Positions 6,799 to 15,547 of a DNA stretch of 37,750 nt are shown here, one piece after another. The notes beneath the pieces were generated by a model that saw nothing but the letters and a program-made list of their open reading frames with translations, ran no database searches and was not told the DNA's origin. The stretch spans positions 1 through 37,750 of the forward strand of contig JABHRR010000015.1 of assembly GCA_018670095.1 (NCBI GenBank). The letters run 5' to 3'. Source of the DNA: Candidatus Woesearchaeota archaeon (GTDB lineage: Archaea > Nanobdellota > Nanobdellia > Woesearchaeales > GW2011-AR9). The position numbers and the translations under genes were made by a program. Within the stretch, counting starts at the first letter, position 1. The number at the start of each line of letters is the position of its first letter.

Positions 6799-8508
6799 TT
6801 ATTTTTTTAACACTTTTTCAATTTTATTTAAGTTATAACAATTTAAAATATCTTTTTTCTCTAACCAACCTCTTCTTGCTTGAGTAACTCCTAAAACATA
6901 ATTTTCTAAATGTTGTAAATTGTGGCCGTCTGTACTTAATACAAATTTGCATCCCATTTTCTTTGCAGCTTTGATGTTCTCACCATTAAGATCTAATCTT
7001 TCAAAAGATGAATTAATTTCTAAATAAACATTATTTTTTTTAGCAGTTAAAAAAACTTTTTCTAAATTAAGTTTAATTGCTTCTCGGGAATTAATTAATC
7101 TGTCGGTGGGATGAGCAAGAATATTAACTGGATAATTTTCTAAAGCATCACAGACTCGTTTTGTCATCTTCTCTTCAGGCATTCTTGTAGCTAAATGAAT
7201 TGCTGCAATTACCACATCTATCTTTTTCAATTTCTCTGCGGATAAAGGAAGTTTTCCATCTTTAAGAATATCAATCTCAACCCCTGAAAAAACTTTAATT
7301 TTTACTTTTTTTCTAACTTTTTCTATTGCTTTTAGATATCCAACAAGCCTTTTTTCGTTAAGTGGATTAGTAATTGCTATATCTCCATAATGATCATTGA
7401 AAGAAATGAATTTCATTCCTAACTGTTCTGCTTTTTGAGCCATTTCTAGCATGGAATTATTACCATCACTCCATTTAGTATGATTGTGAAAAACACCTTT
7501 AATATTTCTGTTTGTAATTAATTTAGGTAGTTTCTTCTCTTGAGCAGCTTTAATTTCTCCACTGTTCTCTCTTAGTTCCGGTTCAATATAATCCATTCCC
7601 AATTTCTGATAAATTTCTTCTTCAGTTCTTCCAGCAACCCATTTCTTTCTTTTGAGTCTAAACAATCCATACTCGCTTAACGTATAACCTTTAGATAAAG
7701 CGATTTTTCTTAATTCAATATTATGTTGTTTGTTACCAATAAAATACATTAGCGCCGAACCCAATTCTTTTTCTTTAACCACCCTAAGATCTACTTGTAA
7801 TCCGTTACTTAATCGGACCGAACTTCTGGTTGTTCCTTTTGAGATTATTTTTTTTACGTCTGGTAATTGCATAAATAATTTCATTACTTCATTTGCTTTA
7901 TTAGATATCACTAAGAAATCTAAATCGCCAATTGTTTCTTTTCCCCTTCTAAACGAACCCGCAACTTCTATCTTTTTAACAAATCCAGATTTGTTAAAGT
8001 AATTTTTTATTTCGTTAACAATAGGAAGGGCTTGATAGTAAAGAAATCTTTTTGGACGGCTTTTAACTAACTTAATCCCTTCTGATAAATTTTTCTCAGT
8101 TTCTTCTCCAAACCCTTTCAATTTTTTTAATTTCCCTTTCTTGATCGCTTTCTCTAAATCTTTGATATTTTTGATCTTTAATTTCTCGTACAGAAACTTA
8201 ATCTTCTTCGGTCCTAAAGTAGGAATCTGATGAAGTGATTCAATGTCAATCTTAACTTTCTTTTTTAACTGATTATAATACTTTGATTTACCTTTCTCTA
8301 AATATTCTGCAATCTTTTCCGCAATGTGTTTACCTACTCCTGGAATATTCTCCAATTCGCCTCTTTTGTAAACATCTGCTATATCTTCAGTTAACCCTTC
8401 TACTCCTCTGGCTGCGTTACGATATGCTCTAGGTTTAAATTGTATTTCCTGTAGTTCAAGAATGTCAGCAATATTGTTCAGGATTTTAGCTATTTCTAGA
8501 TTTCTCAA
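6799..8508 (-). CDS. polX: Family X DNA polymerase with PHP domain
   Basis: At 569 residues it matches bacterial/archaeal PolX in length. In order: an N-terminal 8-kDa-like domain with HhH motifs (IPGVGKHIAEKI, IPTLGPKKI, LKGFGEETEKN), the nucleotidyltransferase motif GSFRRG (184-189) with Asp195 and Asp197, a third Asp at 240, and a C-terminal PHP phosphoesterase domain beginning HNHTKWSDG (341-349). The PHP part continues with NDH, GVEID, AAIH, AHPT and STDGH, so its metal ligands look intact. PolX fills short gaps in base-excision repair and its PHP domain gives 3'-5' exonuclease or AP-processing activity. It starts at TTG (8508), justified by GAGGTAGA seven bases upstream and no nearby ATG. 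Confidence 0.95.
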   Translation of the reverse strand: MRNLEIAKILNNIADILELQEIQFKPRAYRNAARGVEGLTEDIADVYKRGELENIPGVGKHIAEKIAEYLEKGKSKYYNQLKKKVKIDIESLHQIPTLGPKKIKFLYEKLKIKNIKDLEKAIKKGKLKKLKGFGEETEKNLSEGIKLVKSRPKRFLYYQALPIVNEIKNYFNKSGFVKKIEVAGSFRRGKETIGDLDFLVISNKANEVMKLFMQLPDVKKIISKGTTRSSVRLSNGLQVDLRVVKEKELGSALMYFIGNKQHNIELRKIALSKGYTLSEYGLFRLKRKKWVAGRTEEEIYQKLGMDYIEPELRENSGEIKAAQEKKLPKLITNRNIKGVFHNHTKWSDGNNSMLEMAQKAEQLGMKFISFNDHYGDIAITNPLNEKRLVGYLKAIEKVRKKVKIKVFSGVEIDILKDGKLPLSAEKLKKIDVVIAAIHLATRMPEEKMTKRVCDALENYPVNILAHPTDRLINSREAIKLNLEKVFLTAKKNNVYLEINSSFERLDLNGENIKAAKKMGCKFVLSTDGHNLQHLENYVLGVTQARRGWLEKKDILNCYNLNKIEKVLKK

Positions 8509-8589
8509 ATTATCTACCTCTTTTATATTCTCAGAAAGATTTTTATGTTTATAAAAATTTGGATTATAATTAAAAAATAAATTAAAATT

Positions 8590-10767
8590 CTAAACCGCTT
8601 GATCTAAGTTCCTATAATCTCTTGCTGGTGAAGGCGCATTTAGATTATTATCTCTGTTTGCTCTTTGAGCATTTAAATCAGTAACATTATTACCATTAGC
8701 TTGATTTTCTTGCATTCTTAAATCATTAGCCTGATTTTCATGATGCCTGATTTGATTATTTCTCATCTGACTCTGATATTCTTCACGATTAAGTGCTTGA
8801 TAATCTCCTGCCCCTAAACCAAACTGACTTGGGTCGAAAGGTATTCTTTGTCCATTCTGTTGATTTATTAAATATTCATCCTCTCCTTCTCTTAAAACTG
8901 GAATTCTTCCGGACCTGACTGCTTGTCTAAACTTATTTATATCCTCTTCTGAAATTTCTCTTCCTTCTCCTCTTTGTTGAGGAACAACATCTTCCGAGAT
9001 ATCACCAACATTAAAATTAAATGTTTCAGCAATCTCTTCTTTAGTTCTCTCTCTACCAACGTAATCTTCTTTCTTTTGATAAGACTTTAATGTGTCCATA
9101 TGGTCTGAAGTGATAATTCCTTCTTTAAAAGTTTTATACCATAATTGGAAAGCTTCTTTATTTACAACATCATACTTCCGTTCAAAGTTTTGGGGCATAT
9201 ATAATTCTGCCATTTCTTGATAATCACTATCTTTTATATCGCCTAGAATATGTTCTTGGTAAGCGTTGCTTAGATTTTCTTGACTTTCTTTAATCACCGA
9301 ACCAGAAATATTTTTCAAATCATCAGCGGATTTAGCATTACTTACTCCTTCACGTAAAGATGGCGCTAATGATCCATGATTTATTCCAAAAATTAATTTG
9401 TTAATGCTAGCTGTTAAATATTTGCCTTCAAAACCATCTAAATCAAAACTATCTTTAATATAATCCCAGTTAACACCGAGAGCAGAACAAGATTCTTTTG
9501 TAATCTCTTGATGGATTTCATCAATAGTTTGTTCTAAATTTGTTAAATCTAATTTCCCATAACTATCAATCAAATGATTGTGGGTAATGGCAATTGAAAT
9601 ATCTTTAATTTTTTTTGCTGTTGCTTCTAGTTCACTTCCCATCACCATAATGTTTCTTCTTAACAACGAATCTTTCTCAGCTGCATTAGATAAAGATGAA
9701 TAATTAACATCTATCTTTCTAGTTAATTCCAAATTATCATCTAATGATAAGTTATTACAAAACTCAGGAATATTCCTTTCTTGTAAAATAACTGTGTTCT
9801 GTTCAGTAAAATCAGCTTTTTTATTTTCATAATCTAAATCCCAATGTCCTGTTTGTTTAATTTCAGTTAAACCTTTTAATGAGGAAATAATTTCGTACTT
9901 ATTTATTTTAGTTAGCTTGTTTTCATCATTGAATTCCCCAATTAAGAACGCAGGTATATCGGCTCCGTGAGTAGATCCAGCCGGGCCAGGATTCACTAAA
10001 AATGCACCCATCTCTTCATCATATTTTACACTTGTTGCGTGTCTATGACCATGAAGATGTACTTCTGGAACATCAAACCCTTGTTGTTTTCTTGCTAAAA
10101 TTGAATTTTTTAAATGTTCAACTGCATTTTCTTTTTTAACATTCTCGCCATCAGTAGTCGGCATATGTGATATTAATAAATCTGCGTCAAATGATTGACC
10201 AGATCTTAATTTTTCAGTCCAAGTTTGATATTGTAACCCTTGGTGATCTTCATTGTCGGCTAAAGTTTCTGTTCTACAAGTAAGAGCAGTAGGACTACCT
10301 CCACCTGAAAAACCTAATACATTTAATCCCGCAATGTTTTTTGTACTAGCATTAAGATAATCTCCTTCAAATACTTCTTCTATCTCTTCTTTATAATCCC
10401 AATTACCACCAACTACAGCTAATTCTAATCCAGAAAGAATTTCTTTCATTTCTTGATATTCTGCTTTAGCAATTTTCTTACTTACGGTTTTATTATATTC
10501 TAAAGAATGAAGTAAACGATTAATTTGAGTTTCACTAAATAACCCTTTTTGGTAATCTTGTCGAAATGTGGAATCTATTTTTAGTTGTTCTACTAATGAA
10601 TGAGCACGATTTTCTTCAGCTGAAGTCACTTCTGAACTCGTTTTATATAGAAAATCTCCTAGGAATACAGATGAATCTACACCTAAATTTTTTAAGAGTT
10701 GAGCATAGCAATATAAGCTTCTCTTATCGGAGTGCAAATCTGAAAATATACCTACTTTTCTACTCAT
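8590..10767 (-). CDS. Calcineurin-like phosphoesterase with long C-terminal extension
   Basis: The N-terminal domain (about residues 1-290) has metallophosphoesterase motifs: FSDLHSD (Asp10, His12), LGDFL (Asp38), GGNWDY (Asn122, Asp124), ISHMP and LHGHRH. The usual GNHD is GNWD, so the His next to the metal-site Asn is replaced by Trp, which may alter catalysis. From about residue 290 to 640 is a long helical region I cannot assign. The last 80 or so residues are rich in Asn and Gln (repeated ENQAN and NDLRMQ), a low-complexity tail. A TTTATAAAT plus CGAAAG promoter lies 25-33 bases upstream, so the mRNA is probably leaderless. Substrate unknown. Confidence 0.78.
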   Translation of the reverse strand: MSRKVGIFSDLHSDKRSLYCYAQLLKNLGVDSSVFLGDFLYKTSSEVTSAEENRAHSLVEQLKIDSTFRQDYQKGLFSETQINRLLHSLEYNKTVSKKIAKAEYQEMKEILSGLELAVVGGNWDYKEEIEEVFEGDYLNASTKNIAGLNVLGFSGGGSPTALTCRTETLADNEDHQGLQYQTWTEKLRSGQSFDADLLISHMPTTDGENVKKENAVEHLKNSILARKQQGFDVPEVHLHGHRHATSVKYDEEMGAFLVNPGPAGSTHGADIPAFLIGEFNDENKLTKINKYEIISSLKGLTEIKQTGHWDLDYENKKADFTEQNTVILQERNIPEFCNNLSLDDNLELTRKIDVNYSSLSNAAEKDSLLRRNIMVMGSELEATAKKIKDISIAITHNHLIDSYGKLDLTNLEQTIDEIHQEITKESCSALGVNWDYIKDSFDLDGFEGKYLTASINKLIFGINHGSLAPSLREGVSNAKSADDLKNISGSVIKESQENLSNAYQEHILGDIKDSDYQEMAELYMPQNFERKYDVVNKEAFQLWYKTFKEGIITSDHMDTLKSYQKKEDYVGRERTKEEIAETFNFNVGDISEDVVPQQRGEGREISEEDINKFRQAVRSGRIPVLREGEDEYLINQQNGQRIPFDPSQFGLGAGDYQALNREEYQSQMRNNQIRHHENQANDLRMQENQANGNNVTDLNAQRANRDNNLNAPSPARDYRNLDQAV

Positions 10768-10791
10768 TTTTACATATATAATAGAATTTAG

Positions 10792-10807
10792 TTTATAAAT
10801 CTTTCGG
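10792..10807 (-). promoter_or_regulatory. BRE-TATA promoter of the 725-residue phosphoesterase
   Basis: On the minus strand CCGAAAG is followed at once by ATTTATAAA. The TATA is 25-33 bases before the ATG at 10767, giving a leaderless transcript. Confidence 0.65.
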
Positions 10808-10833
10808 TTTATTTATCCCTGGCCAGTGACACA

Positions 10834-11490
10834 TTATTTCTTCTTTTTCTTATCTTTCGGTTTTAACTTTTTTCCAACGATTCTCTTCAAAAGGTCTTCT
10901 GATATACTCTCACCTTCAGATCTCCACCCTTTAAGTAATGCTTTGGATTCATCAACTGAAAGTTGACTGGTTAACCTATTTTCAATTCCAAGATCTTTAG
11001 CAATTCTCTTTGTATGTTCTTCATCAATATGTTCTGTTGTTGGTGCATAAACTTGTGGTTCTAATTCGTTTTCAAATCTCGGGACCACGTTTCTTTTATA
11101 GAAATCCCAATTAAAACCACTGCCATATTGATTTAAATGATCATCAATAATACTCATATCTACGCCGTACCAGACTTTAGCGATACTATCTCTAGCAAAC
11201 TCATCTTTGATTTCAGTATTTAATTTTTTTTCAATTTTTTTAACATAAAAATCACGCATTTCTTTTTTGAAACTTTTTCTTACATCTCTTGCTGAAATCT
11301 TTTTATCACCATCTTTTTTACCCTCATCTAACCATTCATAGTGGACTTCTCCTTTTTCATCTGTTAAATGTTCATCAACACTTTTTGCATACGCTTTATG
11401 GTGGTGGTGTTTAAATGTGTTAAAAGAAACTTCTGCAGCATCGTGCATCTTCTTATGTTTCGCTAAATAATCATCTTTCGCTTCTGCCAT
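10834..11490 (-). CDS. Lys-rich hypothetical protein
   Basis: This 218-residue protein is highly charged, with a His cluster (KHHHHKAY, about residues 27-34), a KKDGDKKISARD segment and a Lys-rich C-terminus (KLKPKDKKKKK). The middle holds FNWDFYKRNVVPRFENEL. The local pattern N-W-D-[FY] also occurs in the extension of the phosphoesterase just downstream (GVNWDYIKDSF), which may be coincidence. No membrane segment or known domain is visible. ATATTTAAATA about 27 bases upstream of the ATG fits a leaderless mRNA. It shares orientation with the phosphoesterase 66 bases downstream, but each has its own promoter-like site. Confidence 0.65.
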   Translation of the reverse strand: MAEAKDDYLAKHKKMHDAAEVSFNTFKHHHHKAYAKSVDEHLTDEKGEVHYEWLDEGKKDGDKKISARDVRKSFKKEMRDFYVKKIEKKLNTEIKDEFARDSIAKVWYGVDMSIIDDHLNQYGSGFNWDFYKRNVVPRFENELEPQVYAPTTEHIDEEHTKRIAKDLGIENRLTSQLSVDESKALLKGWRSEGESISEDLLKRIVGKKLKPKDKKKKK

Positions 11491-11538
11491 ATTACCCAGT
11501 AAATCAAAACCCTATTTAAATATTTCTTTTCTGGATAA

Positions 11539-11637
11539 GCGAAAGAACTGCAATAAAAGTTTTTTAGGGGACTAAGTGAGCGTAACGAACGCATGTCGCC
11601 TCTCGCTCCCAGTTCGCGAAAGAACTGTAATCAAAAG
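11539..11637. repeat. Direct repeat pair flanking a G+C-richer segment
   Basis: The 21-base unit GCGAAAGAACTGyAATmAAAAG occurs at about 11539-11559 and again at about 11616-11637 with two or three differences. Between the copies is a segment unusually rich in G+C for this window, with GCGT/ACGC and GAGCG/CGCTC pairings. The second copy forms a CAGTTC-GCGAAA-GAACTG hairpin. No reading frame explains it. It could be a small structured RNA or a remnant of an insertion; neither is shown. Confidence 0.45.
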
Positions 11638-11733
11638 GTCTCACCCCCCTCCCAAACAATTATAACCACGTAAAACATATACTCTATTACAACATTAAAA
11701 AGTCACACCACAAATAAGGAGATGAAAATAAAT

Positions 11734-13608
11734 ATGGCAAAAAAATCGAATAAATCTGTTAAACCAAAATCAATGAAACCAGCTAAAAGTAATGAAGTTG
11801 CACCTGCAGGGGCACCTAAATTGCCTCCTGAATTGGAAAAGAAATTAAAAGCTTTGAAAACAAAATTAGATAAACTTAAAGATAAAGTTCTGGATAAATT
11901 TGGAGATTATATTGTTGGTATTACTTTATTGCCACCGGAAAAAACAGCTCCTAAAGATGAAAAAGCTGATGATAAGAAAGAAAAACCTAATCCTGATCAA
12001 ATTAATATTATGGTTGTTGTTGATGATACCACTTCTAAGAAAATGTCTAAAGATGAATTACATCAAAAGTTCTCTAGTATTATTGGCAAATTTGCTGAAG
12101 AGATTGATAAAAACATTAAAACTCAAAGTATCTTGTTAACTGACATTTGGCAGAATTGTTATGATGGAAAAAGTGATATGAATAAATTGATTTCTGTTGG
12201 TGCACCAATTTTTGATACTGGAATGTTAGCAGCAATCAAGATTGCAGAAATTCATAAATCTATGGTTATCAAGAAATTTGATAAATATATTTTAAGTTAC
12301 GTTCTTGCTGGAAGTTTAGTTCAGGGTAGAGCTACTGCCACTTCAGATATTGATGTTTGGATTGTCATTGACGATACTGATGTTAAGAAAATGACTCGTG
12401 CTGAATTGAAAGATAAGTTGAGAGCAATCATTATTGGGATGGGTGCAGAAGCAGGCGAGATGACTGGAATTAAGAATAAATTAAACATTCAAGTTTATAT
12501 CTTAACTGATTTCTGGGAATCTCTAAAAGATGCTAACCCTATCATCTTTACTTTGCTTAGAGACGGAGTTCCATTCTATGACCGGGGAATCTTTATGCCT
12601 TGGAAACAGTTGCTTAGAATGGGCAGAATCAAGCCGAGCAGAGAAGCGATCGATTTGTTTATGAGTACTGGTGAGCAGAGTATTAACCGGGTAAAATTAA
12701 AACTGAAAGATATGGGCATGGAAGATACATTTTATGCTATCTTAACTCCAAGCCAGGCCGCTTTAATGCTTTATGGAATTCCTCCACCAACACCAAAAGA
12801 AACTCCTGAAGTTTTGGAAGAGATCTTTGTTAAGAAAGAGAAAATGTTGGAACCGGAATATATCGAAATTCTAAAGAAAAATGTTCAAGTTAGAAAAGAT
12901 ATTGAACATGGTACAAGAAAAGAATTGTCTGGGATTGAACTTGACGAATTGATTAAGAACGCTGAAAAATATCTTAAGAGAATTAAAGAGTTGTTTAAAA
13001 CAATTGAAGAGATGCATAACCAGAAAAGTGTTATAACTCTTTATGATGAAATCATGACCATTATCAGAGATGTTCTGAAAATGGAAGGTATTGAAAAAGC
13101 ACAAGATGAAGAAATCATCAAGTTGTTTGAAGATGAATTAATCTCTACTGGAAAAGTGCCTGCTAGATATTTAAGAGACTTGAATGAGGTTGTGGAAGCG
13201 AAAACAAAACATGATCAGAAAAAGTTAAGTAAAGCTGCTGTTGAAAAAGCTCGTAAAGGTAGTACTGGTTTGATTAAATTCTTGATTGAGTACATGCAAA
13301 GGAAACGTGGCCGAGAATTAGAAAGAACAAAAATCAAAGTTAAACACGGCGATAAGTATGGTGAGGTTATTTTGCTTGACAAAGTAGCTTTTGTTATCCA
13401 TGACATTGATGCTAAAGATAAAAGAATTGAGAAAGCTAAAATTAATGAAGATGGCAGTTTGGGAACTTTAACAGATTCTTCTCTTGGGGAATTTGAAAAA
13501 GCGTTAGCAGATCTGAAAATGCCTAAGCGTGCGTTCATTAAAGAACCAGTTTTCGAAGACTTGAAGACTATCTTTGGTAGAGACGTGCAGGTGTTAGTTA
13601 ACTATTAA
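11734..13608 (+). CDS. Nucleotidyltransferase fused to a HEPN-like region
   Basis: The ATG at 11734 is chosen because GGAG (11718-11721) touches the earlier ATG at 11722. The 624-residue protein starts with a Lys-rich tail, then a first nucleotidyltransferase-like domain (about 50-165) without the GS motif and probably inactive. The second (about 175-320) carries AGSLVQG with Gly193-Ser194 and Asp205-x-Asp207, the full GS-X10-DxD signature. Next comes a helical region with TPSQAALMLYG and VRKDIEHG: Arg387 to His392 is the R-X4-H spacing of HEPN RNases. MNT and HEPN proteins usually form two-gene toxin-antitoxin pairs in which MNT modifies HEPN. Here both would be on one chain, followed by a basic C-terminal domain. 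The HEPN call is moderately secure. Confidence 0.75.
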   Translation: MAKKSNKSVKPKSMKPAKSNEVAPAGAPKLPPELEKKLKALKTKLDKLKDKVLDKFGDYIVGITLLPPEKTAPKDEKADDKKEKPNPDQINIMVVVDDTTSKKMSKDELHQKFSSIIGKFAEEIDKNIKTQSILLTDIWQNCYDGKSDMNKLISVGAPIFDTGMLAAIKIAEIHKSMVIKKFDKYILSYVLAGSLVQGRATATSDIDVWIVIDDTDVKKMTRAELKDKLRAIIIGMGAEAGEMTGIKNKLNIQVYILTDFWESLKDANPIIFTLLRDGVPFYDRGIFMPWKQLLRMGRIKPSREAIDLFMSTGEQSINRVKLKLKDMGMEDTFYAILTPSQAALMLYGIPPPTPKETPEVLEEIFVKKEKMLEPEYIEILKKNVQVRKDIEHGTRKELSGIELDELIKNAEKYLKRIKELFKTIEEMHNQKSVITLYDEIMTIIRDVLKMEGIEKAQDEEIIKLFEDELISTGKVPARYLRDLNEVVEAKTKHDQKKLSKAAVEKARKGSTGLIKFLIEYMQRKRGRELERTKIKVKHGDKYGEVILLDKVAFVIHDIDAKDKRIEKAKINEDGSLGTLTDSSLGEFEKALADLKMPKRAFIKEPVFEDLKTIFGRDVQVLVNY

Positions 13609-13631
13609 TTTTTATTTTTCTTTTTTTAATT
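13609..13631. terminator. T-rich terminator between convergent genes
   Basis: Runs of five to seven T follow the stop of the nucleotidyltransferase gene, as expected for archaeal intrinsic termination. The minus-strand gene ends in the same stretch. Confidence 0.5.
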
Positions 13632-15341
13632 TACTTTTTCTATTCTTTCTTTGTCGTAAGTGATACAATTCTGACGAACATTTCTAAGATCTTTCTTGAA
13701 CCGCTTTTTAGTCAAACCTCTATGTTCTTCGGGAAGCATGTTTTGAATTGGTTCTTCTTGTAACAAATTAAAAAGATCTTCAACTTCCCAAATGTGGTAG
13801 AATTCAAAACCATCATACTCTGGACGTGTAATACTATCTTTCTTTCTTTGACCAGCCTGTTTAAGAGATAGGTTGTTCTTTTTATCTAATATAGAACAAG
13901 GGTGATATTCAATAAATGCTTCTCCCACCAAAAAATCAATACTGTTTCGCTTTTTGCAATTAACGTGAACGTGCAGATTAATCCCTTCTGTGAATGAATC
14001 TACCAACCCATACTCACCAAGCATAATCCCCACAATCCTTTCCGGATAAGAATCAAAATGTGCTTCTTCATCTCCAAACACGTAGAAGTATGGGGCTTTA
14101 CGTGGCGGAAACAATATTTGCGTTAATTCTTTCCTTTTCTTTTCATTAACTTTTCCATTTTGATCTCTTGCTTCATTATTTATCCATACTCTATAAGCAG
14201 CGTAAAATGCTTTTGCTCCAGATTCTTTATCTTTTTGCATTTCCTCAGTTGATTTCCCTTTCCATTCTGGATTTTTTTCATAATGAGCAATCCAATGGTC
14301 AATTGTAGTATATGCAGACCAGTCATTATGTCGTGATGGAAAGATTATTTCAATTAATTCTTTTCTTATCTTTTCATTAACTGTTTCTTTATTTACCCAT
14401 GACTTGAAAGCAGCATAAAATTTTCTAGATTCTTCACCTTTTCGCATTTCATGAGTTGATTTTCCTTGCCATTCTGGGTTTTTTTCATAGTGAGCAATCC
14501 AATGATCAATTGTGATGTAAGAAGACCAATCATTTCGTTTTGGTGTGAAAATTCTTTGAGTTAATTCTTTTCTTTTCTTTTTATCCTCAATTCTATTTCC
14601 ATTAGTTGTTTCTTTTTTTGTCCATTTACTAAAAGCAACATAAAATTTTCTAGATTCTTCACCTTTTCGCATTTCATATATTGATTTCCCTTGCCATTCT
14701 GGATTTCTTTCATGGTGAGCAATCCAATGATCAATAGTGGTGTAAGAAGACCAATTATTTTTTTTTGGTGTGAAGATTCTTTTTATTAATTCTTGTTCTT
14801 TCTTTTTATTAGTTGTTCCATTTTCATTAATTGCTTCATTTTTTACCCATCTATTAAATGCATCATAAAATGCACTCGCTCCAGATTCTTTATCTTTATT
14901 CATTTCAGTTATTGATTTTCCTTGCCACTCTGGATTTCTTTCATAGTGATCAATCCAATGGTTAATTGTGGTGTAAGCAGACCAATCATTTTGTTTTGGT
15001 GTGAAAATTCTTTGTGTTAATTCATTTCTTTTTTTTTTATTCTCAATTCCATTTTCATCAGTTGCTTCTTTTTTTGTCCATGCCTTGAAAGCTTGATAAA
15101 ATGATTTAGCCCCAGATCCTTTATCTTTTTGCATTTCAGATGTTGATTTTCCTTGCCATTCTGAATACAAACTATGATAAAGTTTCCAATCATCTATTTC
15201 TTCAAGATATCTTGCACGTGGTTTTCGTTTCTCTGGATTATTAACTTCATACTCAACTAAACATCTAACTCTCTCAATAGTCTCCTCACTATATTGGGTG
15301 TTTTCTACAAGTACATTTTCCAACATATCTTCTAGTCCCAT
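13626..15341 (-). CDS. Five-repeat protein with C-terminal PD-(D/E)XK-like nuclease domain
   Basis: Residues 51-415 hold five repeats of 67-77 residues (51-117, 118-194, 195-269, 270-338, 339-415). Each carries W-[ST]-x-Y, DHWIAHYE, NPEWQGKS, EM, FYxAFxxW and a K-rich ELTQxIF segment; the pattern recalls modular helical DNA-binding repeats of homing nucleases. The C-terminal 156 residues have SYPERIVGIM (Glu434), SIDFLVG (Asp469) and FIEYHP (Glu478, His480), in the order of a PD-(D/E)XK active site but with His where Lys is usual. The gene overlaps the upstream RHH gene by ten bases, and AGAGGG inside that gene serves as ribosome site. A sequence-specific nuclease, effector or selfish protein is inferred. 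Confidence 0.7.
   Translation of the reverse strand: MGLEDMLENVLVENTQYSEETIERVRCLVEYEVNNPEKRKPRARYLEEIDDWKLYHSLYSEWQGKSTSEMQKDKGSGAKSFYQAFKAWTKKEATDENGIENKKKRNELTQRIFTPKQNDWSAYTTINHWIDHYERNPEWQGKSITEMNKDKESGASAFYDAFNRWVKNEAINENGTTNKKKEQELIKRIFTPKKNNWSSYTTIDHWIAHHERNPEWQGKSIYEMRKGEESRKFYVAFSKWTKKETTNGNRIEDKKKRKELTQRIFTPKRNDWSSYITIDHWIAHYEKNPEWQGKSTHEMRKGEESRKFYAAFKSWVNKETVNEKIRKELIEIIFPSRHNDWSAYTTIDHWIAHYEKNPEWKGKSTEEMQKDKESGAKAFYAAYRVWINNEARDQNGKVNEKKRKELTQILFPPRKAPYFYVFGDEEAHFDSYPERIVGIMLGEYGLVDSFTEGINLHVHVNCKKRNSIDFLVGEAFIEYHPCSILDKKNNLSLKQAGQRKKDSITRPEYDGFEFYHIWEVEDLFNLLQEEPIQNMLPEEHRGLTKKRFKKDLRNVRQNCITYDKERIEKVN
14097..15191 (-). repeat. Coding tandem repeats, about 205-230 bp, five units
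   Basis: The five protein repeats are also visible at DNA level, with copies of the segment encoding NPEWQGKS spaced about 204, 227, 230 and 226 bases apart. Units three and four share an 8-residue shortening (KGEESRKF), so they probably arose from a late duplication. Confidence 0.8.
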
Positions 15342-15478
15342 TTCTTCCCTCTTAGAAATTTCAATATAGCTTCCTCTACCAAATGACTTTTATTACGAAA
15401 AGAACTATTTCTAGTAGAATCTCTAATCTTCTGAACTGTTTTTTCATCTAAAGAACATATAAATACTTGCTTTGTCAT
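15332..15478 (-). CDS. Ribbon-helix-helix DNA-binding protein, 48 residues
   Basis: A short minus-strand frame (ATG 15478-15476, TAG 15334-15332) encodes a compact RHH-type protein. A basic start and short strand (TKQVFICSLDEKTVQKI) is followed by a turn and helix (SFRNKSHLVEEAILKFLRG), the pattern of CopG/Arc-like antitoxins and regulators. Its last ten bases overlap the start of the repeat-nuclease gene, so the two are translationally coupled. TTTATAAG with CCGAAAG just upstream (15505-15520) gives a leaderless promoter. The arrangement matches a toxin-antitoxin or autoregulated operon, with the RHH dimer expected to bind near its own promoter (inference). Confidence 0.75.
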   Translation of the reverse strand: MTKQVFICSLDEKTVQKIRDSTRNSSFRNKSHLVEEAILKFLRGKKWD

Positions 15479-15504
15479 TGAGAAGTAATAAATATTATTA
15501 CTCA

Positions 15505-15520
15505 TTTATAAGTCTTTCGG
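15505..15520 (-). promoter_or_regulatory. BRE-TATA promoter of the RHH/nuclease operon
   Basis: On the minus strand CCGAAAGA is followed by CTTATAAA, about 27 bases ahead of the RHH ATG, giving a leaderless message. Confidence 0.65.
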
Positions 15521-15547
15521 CTATTTACTATTAATAGGTAACAACTT

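Noticed and set aside
14097-15191. CRISPR-like periodicity.
   Set aside because: Units are over 200 bases, all in one reading frame with conserved protein motifs; these are coding repeats.
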